A stretch of DNA of 64,000 nucleotides, from the NCBI RefSeq assembly GCF_021442385.1, contig NZ_MUZA01000006.1, positions 1-64,000 on the forward strand, in the 5' to 3' direction. Of the stretch, positions 59,056-64,000 are shown piece after piece. The notes under the pieces were generated by a model, which made no database searches, was not told the DNA's origin, and saw nothing but the letters and a program-made list of their open reading frames with translations. The position numbers and the translations under genes were made by a program. Numbering within the stretch: the stretch's first letter is position 1; every line of letters starts with the position of its first letter. This DNA is from Micromonospora sp. MH99. GTDB lineage: Bacteria > Actinomycetota > Actinomycetes > Mycobacteriales > Micromonosporaceae.

Positions 59056-60294
59056 TCAGGCGGAGCGGTTCAGCCAGCCTGCGGGGCGGGCGACGATCCG
59101 CCGTACCACCGAGCCGGCCGCGCCCACGGCTGCGGCCTCCGGACCGAGGGTCGAGGGCCGGACCGTGACGGGTGACCAAGCGGCGGTGAGCACCCGGGCC
59201 GCGATCTCGGCGAGCACCGGCGGGCACAGCCAGGGCGCCAACGGGGCGTACCCACCGCCGAGCACCACGGTGTCCAGGTCCAGCAGGTTGACCACGCCGG
59301 CCACCGCCACCCCGAGTGCCGTACCGGCGTCGTGCAGCGCCCGCAGCGCGGCCGGGTCACCGGCCTCGGCCAACTCGGCCAGCCGCGCCGTCGCGGTGTC
59401 CGCGGGAAGCTCCGCGCGTACCAGCCCGGCGCCGGCCACGATCGCCTCCTGGCCGGCGTACTGCTCCAGGCAACCCTGCCCTCCGCAGCGGCACGGACGG
59501 CCCTCGGGGTGGACCGGGAGGTGGCCGATCTCGCCGCTCCAGCCGCGTACGCCGCGGAACAGCGCGCCGTCCAGGACGATCCCCGCGCCGATGCCGACCT
59601 CGCCGGAGATGTGCAGGAAGCTCGCCGGGCCGGGCGGTCGGGAGTGCAGCTCGCCGAGCGCCGCGAGGTTGGCCTCGTTGTCCACCACCAGGGCCGGTAC
59701 GCCGGGCACCTGATCGGTCAGGGGCGGGTGCCCGCTGAGCAGTTCGGGAACCGCGACGTCGCGCCAACCGAGGTTCGGCGCGAGCCGGACCAGGCCGGCG
59801 TCGTCCACCAGGCCGGGTACGGCGAGCGCGGCTCCGGCCAGGGTGAGGCCCTGGCGGGCCGCGTCGGCGCGAGCCTCCCCGGCCAGGTGGACGAGGCGGG
59901 CCAGCGCGTCGGCGGGGGCGACCGGGCGCAGGTCGGCCCGGTGCACGGTGCGGTGCCGGACCTGGCCGGCGAGGTCGACGACGCATACCGTCAGGTAGTC
60001 GACGTTGACCTCCAGGCCGAGCCCGGCCGGGCCCTGGTCGGCCAGGACCAGCCCCCGGGCCGGCCGTCCGGCACCCGCCCGGGGCGCCGGGTCGGCCTCG
60101 CTGACCAGTTGGCCCGCGAGCAGGTCCTCGACCACCGCCGAGACGGTGGCTCGGGTCAGGCCGGTGGCGGTGGCCAGGTCGGCCCGGGACGGGGGACGGT
60201 CGGCGGCGGCGATCCGGCCGAGAACCAGGGCGAGGTTGAGCTCGCGGAGGCTGCCCTGACGGGCTGCGCCGGCCGGGGCGTGGGTGGGGCTCAC
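59056..60294 (-). CDS. xylR: ROK-family transcriptional regulator of xylose genes
   Basis: A 412-residue ROK repressor. The winged helix (residues about 10-75: GSLRELNLALVLGRIAAADRPPSRADLATATGLTRATVSAVVEDLLAGQLVSE) precedes a sugar-kinase-like fold: GLGLEVNVDYLTVCVVDL, LAVPGLVDDAGLVRLAPNLGWRDV, VVDNEANLAALGELH, ISGEVGIGAGIVLDGALFRGVRGWSGEIGHLPVHPEGRPCRCGGQGCLEQYAG (the ROK zinc site with Cys residues) and VVLGGGYAPLAPWL. Divergence from xylA implies control of xylAB by xylose; the symbol rests on that context. GTG 60294 is preceded immediately by AAGGG, which is tighter than usual, so translation may be leaderless. Confidence 0.88.
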   Translation of the reverse strand: MSPTHAPAGAARQGSLRELNLALVLGRIAAADRPPSRADLATATGLTRATVSAVVEDLLAGQLVSEADPAPRAGAGRPARGLVLADQGPAGLGLEVNVDYLTVCVVDLAGQVRHRTVHRADLRPVAPADALARLVHLAGEARADAARQGLTLAGAALAVPGLVDDAGLVRLAPNLGWRDVAVPELLSGHPPLTDQVPGVPALVVDNEANLAALGELHSRPPGPASFLHISGEVGIGAGIVLDGALFRGVRGWSGEIGHLPVHPEGRPCRCGGQGCLEQYAGQEAIVAGAGLVRAELPADTATARLAELAEAGDPAALRALHDAGTALGVAVAGVVNLLDLDTVVLGGGYAPLAPWLCPPVLAEIAARVLTAAWSPVTVRPSTLGPEAAAVGAAGSVVRRIVARPAGWLNRSA

Positions 60295-60300
60295 CCCTTG

Positions 60301-60360
60301 ACAGTGCCATAGGGCGGGCAAATAATTCAATCGCTGAACAAATACCTGACATCACCACCC
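60301..60360. promoter_or_regulatory. Divergent xylR-xylA promoter/operator region
   Basis: This AT-rich stretch between the divergent starts contains CAAATAATTCAA and GAACAAATAC, two CAAATA-bearing elements about 20 bases apart that could be half-sites for the ROK regulator. The exact operator cannot be fixed from one copy. Confidence 0.55.
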
Positions 60361-60372
60361 CGGAGGTCCCTC

Positions 60373-61560
60373 ATGGCACCCCGTCCCACCCCCGCCGACA
60401 AGTTCTCCTTCGGGCTCTGGACCGTGGGCTGGCAGGCCCGCGACCCGTTCGGCGACGCGACCCGTCCCGAGCTCGACGCGGTCGAGGCAGTGCACCGGCT
60501 CGCCGAGCTGGGCGCGTACGGCATCACCTTCCACGACGACGACCTGATCCCGTTCGGGGCCGACGCCGCGACCCGCGATCAGCACATCGCGCGGTTCCGC
60601 AAGGCGCTCGACGAGACCGGCCTCGTGGTGCCGATGGTGACCACCAACCTCTTCACCCACCCGATCTTCAAGGACGGCGGCTTCACCAGCAACGACCGCG
60701 ACGTTCGCCGCTACGCGCTGCGCAAGGTGCTGCGCCAGCTCGACCTGGCCGCCGAGCTGGGCGCGAGCACCTTCGTCATGTGGGGTGGCCGGGAGGGCTC
60801 CGAGTACGACCTCGCCAAGGACGTCCAGGCCGCCCTGGACCGCTACCGCGAGGCCGTCAACCTGCTCACCCAGTACTCGATCGACAAGGGCTACAACCTG
60901 CGGTTCGCCCTGGAGCCCAAGCCCAACGAGCCGCGCGGCGACATCCTGCTGCCCACCATCGGGCACGCGCTCGGCTTCATCTCCCAGTTGGAGCACCCGG
61001 AGCTGGTCGGCCTCAACCCGGAGGTCGGGCACGAGCAGATGGCCGGGCTCAACTACGCGCACGGCATCGCCCAGGCGCTCTGGCAGGGCAAGCTGTTCCA
61101 CCTGGACCTCAACGGCCAGCGGGGCATCAAGTACGACCAGGACCTGGTCTTCGGCCACGGTGACCTGATGAACGCGTTCGCCCTGGTGGACCTCCTAGAG
61201 AACGGCGGTCCGAACGGCGGGCCGGCCTACGACGGGCCCCGGCACTTCGACTACAAGCCGTCGCGCACCGAGGACATGGACGGGGTGTGGGCGTCGGCCG
61301 CGGCCAACATGAGCACCTACCTGCTGCTCAAGGAGCGCGCCGCGGCGTTCCGTGCCGACCCCGAGGTCATCGAGGCGCTCGCCGCCAGCAAGGTCGGCGA
61401 GCTGAGCACGCCGACGCTTGGCGACGGCGAGGGCTACGAGGAGTTCCTGGCCGACCGGTCCGCGTTCGAGGACGTCGACGTGGACGCGGTGGCCGCGCGG
61501 GGCTTCGCCTTCGTCCGGCTCAACCAGCTCGCCGTCGAGCACCTGCTCGGCGCTCGCTGA
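60373..61560 (+). CDS. xylA: Xylose isomerase
   Basis: A 395-residue class I xylose isomerase (TIM barrel) converting D-xylose to D-xylulose; these enzymes also act on glucose. Active-site residues are visible in [10 protein letters not shown] (His/Asp pair of the ring-opening step), [11 protein letters not shown] (metal ligand Glu and catalytic Lys), NPEVGHEQM (Glu and His ligands), [16 protein letters not shown] (three Asp ligands) and [10 protein letters not shown] (Asp ligand). The length and motifs match Streptomyces and Actinoplanes enzymes. ATG 60373 follows GGAGG. xylB begins 9 bases after its stop, forming the operon. Confidence 0.97.
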   Translation: MAPRPTPADKFSFGLWTVGWQARDPFGDATRPELDAVEAVHRLAELGAYGITFHDDDLIPFGADAATRDQHIARFRKALDETGLVVPMVTTNLFTHPIFKDGGFTSNDRDVRRYALRKVLRQLDLAAELGASTFVMWGGREGSEYDLAKDVQAALDRYREAVNLLTQYSIDKGYNLRFALEPKPNEPRGDILLPTIGHALGFISQLEHPELVGLNPEVGHEQMAGLNYAHGIAQALWQGKLFHLDLNGQRGIKYDQDLVFGHGDLMNAFALVDLLENGGPNGGPAYDGPRHFDYKPSRTEDMDGVWASAAANMSTYLLLKERAAAFRADPEVIEALAASKVGELSTPTLGDGEGYEEFLADRSAFEDVDVDAVAARGFAFVRLNQLAVEHLLGAR

Positions 61561-61569
61561 GGCCCCGCC

Positions 61570-62994
61570 ATGCCGTTGGTCGCAGGCGTTGACTCGTCCA
61601 CCCAGTCCTGCAAGGTGGTCATCCGGGATGCGGAGACCGGCGCTCTGCTCCGGCAGGGCCGGGCACCGCACCCGGACGGCACCGAGGTCGACCCGGAAGC
61701 CTGGTGGCAGGCGCTGCGCAGCGCCGCCGACGAGGCCGGTGGGCTGACCGACGTCGCGGCGGTCTCCGTCGGCGGCCAGCAGCACGGCATGGTCTGCCTC
61801 GACGAGGCGGGCCGGGTGGTCCGCCCGGCCCTGCTGTGGAACGACACCCGCTCCGCCGACGCCGCCGCCGACCTCATCGAGGAGGCCGGCGGCGGCTCGG
61901 CCGGGCGGCGGTTCTGGGCCGAGGCCACCGGCAGCGTGCCGGTGGCGAGCTTCACCATCACCAAGCTGCGCTGGCTGGCCCGGCACGAGCCGGATCTGGC
62001 TGCCCGGGTGGCGGCCGTCTGCCTGCCGCACGACTGGTTGACCTGGCGGCTCGCGGGTGCGCCGGGGCTGGCGGGGCTGCGGACCGACCGGGGGGACGCC
62101 AGCGGCACCGGCTACTGGTCCCCGTCCACCGGTTCCTATCGTCTGGACCTGCTGGAACGGGCCTTCGGCCGGCAGCTCGTGGTGCCCGAGGTGCTGGGCC
62201 CGGCGGAGTCGGCCGGCACGCTGGCCGACGAGCTGGGTGGGGGTGGCGCGCTGCTCGGCGCGGGCACCGGCGACAACGCCGCCGCCGCGTTCGGCGTCGG
62301 CGCGGGCCCCGGTGACGTGGTCGTCTCGATCGGCACCTCCGGCACGGTGTTCAGCGTGGCCGACGTGCCGGCCGCCGACGAGAGCGGCGCGGTGGCCGGC
62401 TTCGCCGACGCGTCGGGCCGCTTCCTGCCGCTGGTCTGCACGCTCAACGCCGCCCGGGTGCTGGACGCCGCCGCCACGATGCTGGGCGTCGGTCTGGACG
62501 AGCTGGCCGAGCTGGCGCTCTCCGCGCCGGCCGGCGCGGACGGGCTGGTCATGGTGCCCTACCTGGAGGGTGAGCGGACGCCCAACCGACCGCTCGCCAC
62601 CGGCGCGGTGCACGGGCTGACCCTGCGCACGTCGACCCCCGCGCACCTGGCCCGGGCCGCGGTGGAGGGCATGCTCTGCGCGCTCGCCGACGGCCTGGAC
62701 GCGCTGACCGCGCAGGGCGCCACCGTCCGCCGGGTCATCCTCGTCGGCGGCGGGGCACGCTCGGCCGCGGTCCGCCGGATCGCACCGCAGGTCTTCGGCT
62801 GCCCGGTGGTCGTCCCGCCCGCGGGGGAGTACGTGGCCGACGGTGCCGCCCGCCAGGCCGCCTGGGTGGCCCTCGGCGGTCCGACGCCGCCGCAGTGGGA
62901 GATCAAGGGCACCGAGGAGTACGCGGCGGAGCCCGTCCCCGCCGTCCGCGACCAGTACGCCGCGGCCCGCGGACTGGTCCTCGACCGCCGCTGA
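61570..62994 (+). CDS. xylB: Xylulokinase
   Basis: A 474-residue FGGY-family kinase that phosphorylates D-xylulose with ATP. Features: [17 protein letters not shown] (phosphate 1 loop), [60 protein letters not shown] with the catalytic Asp, [12 protein letters not shown] and [20 protein letters not shown] (adenosine motif). It completes the xylose-to-pentose-phosphate entry with xylA, 9 bases upstream. A hairpin follows the stop. Confidence 0.96.
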   Translation: MPLVAGVDSSTQSCKVVIRDAETGALLRQGRAPHPDGTEVDPEAWWQALRSAADEAGGLTDVAAVSVGGQQHGMVCLDEAGRVVRPALLWNDTRSADAAADLIEEAGGGSAGRRFWAEATGSVPVASFTITKLRWLARHEPDLAARVAAVCLPHDWLTWRLAGAPGLAGLRTDRGDASGTGYWSPSTGSYRLDLLERAFGRQLVVPEVLGPAESAGTLADELGGGGALLGAGTGDNAAAAFGVGAGPGDVVVSIGTSGTVFSVADVPAADESGAVAGFADASGRFLPLVCTLNAARVLDAAATMLGVGLDELAELALSAPAGADGLVMVPYLEGERTPNRPLATGAVHGLTLRTSTPAHLARAAVEGMLCALADGLDALTAQGATVRRVILVGGGARSAAVRRIAPQVFGCPVVVPPAGEYVADGAARQAAWVALGGPTPPQWEIKGTEEYAAEPVPAVRDQYAAARGLVLDRR

Positions 62995-63005
62995 TCCGTC
63001 GGAGT

Positions 63006-63043
63006 CGACGCGGGTGGGAGCCGACCGGCACCCACCCGCGTCG
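63006..63043 (+). terminator. Terminator-like hairpin after xylB
   Basis: CGACGCGGGTGGG at 63006-63018 pairs perfectly with CCCACCCGCGTCG at 63031-63043 over a 12-base loop, 11 bases past the xylB stop. Confidence 0.7.
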
Positions 63044-63078
63044 CGACGTGCGTACCGGAGTCTGGTTGGCTGCCCGTC

Positions 63079-64000
63079 ATGAGCGTGACCAGTGGCGGGC
63101 CCGGCCAGCGCCGGCCGGGCCGGGGCGGCGGCCGGGCGCACCGGCTGTACAGCGTCGCGGTGTTCGTGCTGCTCGCCTCGCTCGACAATGTGGCGATCGG
63201 GCTCGTCCCACCGCTCTACAAGCCGATCGCCGGCGCGTTCGACGTGTCGGGGCGGCTGCTCGGGCTGGTCACCGCCGTCAGCTTCCTGGTCAGCGCGGTG
63301 GCCGCGGTCGGCTGGGCGTACGTCGGGGACCGGAGCAACCGCAAACCGCTGCTCATGGTGGGCACACTGCTCTGGGCGGCGGGCACCGGCGGCAGCGCGT
63401 TCGCCGGCGGGTACCTCACGTTCCTGGCCGCCCAACTCGTCGCGGCGGTAGGTCTCGGCGCGGTCGGCTCGGTGGGCTTCTCGGTGGTCACCGACCTGAT
63501 CTCGCCGGCCCGGCGCGGGCTGGTGATGAGCTTCTGGGGGCTCTCCCAGGGCGTCGGCACGCTCGCCGGCACGCTGGTCGGCGGCCTGCTCGGCGCGGCG
63601 GACTGGCGGCGGCCGTTCCTGCTGCTGACCGGGGTGGGCCTGGCCGCCACCGTGGCGTACCTGTTCACCTACGACGTCCGGCGCGGCCAGAGCGAACCGG
63701 AGTTGGCCGACGCGCTGGACGCCGGCGCGGACTACGACTACCGGATCAGCCGGGCCGACGTGCCGAGAATCCTGGCCCGGCGGACGAACCGGTGGCTGAT
63801 CCTGCAGGGCCTGACCGCGCAGGCGGCGTTCGGCTCGCTGGTCTGGCTGCCGGTGCTGTTCGCCGAACGGGCCGAGGCCCAGGGCTACTCGGAGTCGACA
63901 GCAGTGGTGGTGGGCAGCGTCTTCGCCACGCTGTTCCAGCTCGGTGGTGTGCTCTCCATCGTGGGTGGGCTGGTCGGTGACGCGGTGCAGCGGCGTACCC
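63079..64000 (+). CDS. MFS transporter (N-terminal part, truncated by window end)
   Basis: The first 307 residues of a major facilitator transporter. After a basic Gly/Arg start (RRPGRGGGRAHRLYSVAVFVLL) come helices with the family motif A, VGWAYVGDRSNRKPLLMVG, near residues 75-95, and helix 5-type SFWGLSQGVGTLAGTLVGGLLG, then a central loop (VRRGQSEPELADALDAGADYDYRISRADVPRILARR) and the start of the second half (LILQGLTAQAAFGSLVWLPVLFAERAEAQGYSES). The transported compound is unknown. ATG 63079 lies 84 bases after xylB and beyond a hairpin, so it is probably a separate unit. The stop codon lies outside the window. Confidence 0.85.
   Translation, partial: MSVTSGGPGQRRPGRGGGRAHRLYSVAVFVLLASLDNVAIGLVPPLYKPIAGAFDVSGRLLGLVTAVSFLVSAVAAVGWAYVGDRSNRKPLLMVGTLLWAAGTGGSAFAGGYLTFLAAQLVAAVGLGAVGSVGFSVVTDLISPARRGLVMSFWGLSQGVGTLAGTLVGGLLGAADWRRPFLLLTGVGLAATVAYLFTYDVRRGQSEPELADALDAGADYDYRISRADVPRILARRTNRWLILQGLTAQAAFGSLVWLPVLFAERAEAQGYSESTAVVVGSVFATLFQLGGVLSIVGGLVGDAVQRRT

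Overview
The window is high-GC actinobacterial DNA with a strong bias for G or C at third codon positions and many GTG starts. The gene set (NucS mismatch endonuclease, a GDH180-type NAD-glutamate dehydrogenase, Scy/FilP-like coiled-coil scaffolds, a conservon, class F sortase, crotonyl-CoA carboxylase/reductase with isobutyryl-CoA mutase) fits a filamentous actinomycete. Overall gene style suggests Micromonospora or a close relative in the Micromonosporaceae; the genus is inference. It looks like chromosomal core and near-core DNA. I saw no tRNA, rRNA, transposase, integrase, CRISPR array or obvious biosynthetic gene cluster.

Layout. 1-4.7 kb: the end of a cell-wall-hydrolase-like gene, DUF4126 membrane protein, nucS, a methyltransferase, an aldehyde dehydrogenase and an FHA protein. 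4.8-12 kb: an alpha/beta hydrolase, a double-length 3-hydroxyacyl-CoA dehydrogenase, a SigE-family sigma factor coupled to a membrane partner, a small CxxC protein, a second hydrolase and an AI-2E family transporter. 12-15.7 kb: two adjacent DivIVA-like coiled-coil scaffold genes. 15.9-25.7 kb: an acyl-CoA block with ccr, methylmalonyl-CoA epimerase, acetyl-CoA acetyltransferase, meaB and icmA, interrupted by LemA/DUF2207, Asp23 and a small secreted protein. 25.8-36 kb: a thioredoxin-like TPR protein, an arginase-family protein, a lipoprotein penicillin-binding protein and NAD-GDH. 35.8-37.9 kb: a class F sortase and its probable substrate, a repeat-rich surface protein. 38.4-40.3 kb: a secreted CBM2-GH6 cellulase behind a CebR-type box. 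40.4-44.9 kb: a sodium:solute symporter with a small membrane partner and a pair of related disordered proteins. 45.1-46.6 kb: catalase behind a FurA/CatR-like box. 46.8-50.6 kb: a conservon (cvnABCD). 50.7-55.4 kb: lactonase, a VWA protein and a sugar transferase. 55.4-58.9 kb: two SpoIIE-type phosphatases flanking a MarR gene. 59-64 kb: xylose regulator, xylA, xylB and the start of an MFS transporter.

How the parts connect. Four promoters of acyl-CoA genes (the double HADH, ccr, epimerase/thiolase-meaB, icmA) carry the same 15-bp near-palindrome, consensus TTAGCGnnCGTTCAG. They therefore look like one regulon spread over 18 kb, controlled by a regulator not encoded here. The genes would link acetyl-CoA, butyryl/crotonyl-CoA, ethylmalonyl-CoA and isobutyryl-CoA. 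Carbohydrate use is represented by the CebR-controlled cellulase and the xyl operon.

The other notable structures are long, perfect, AT-richer inverted repeats of three sequence families (338-386 and 12067-12115; 17615-17680; 25682-25750), each lying at the 3' end of a gene and beginning with GATC at the outer end of the stem. Also notable are a surface protein whose small globular domain seems split by about 300 residues of repeats, and an apparent one-base frameshift near the end of the conservon sensor kinase.
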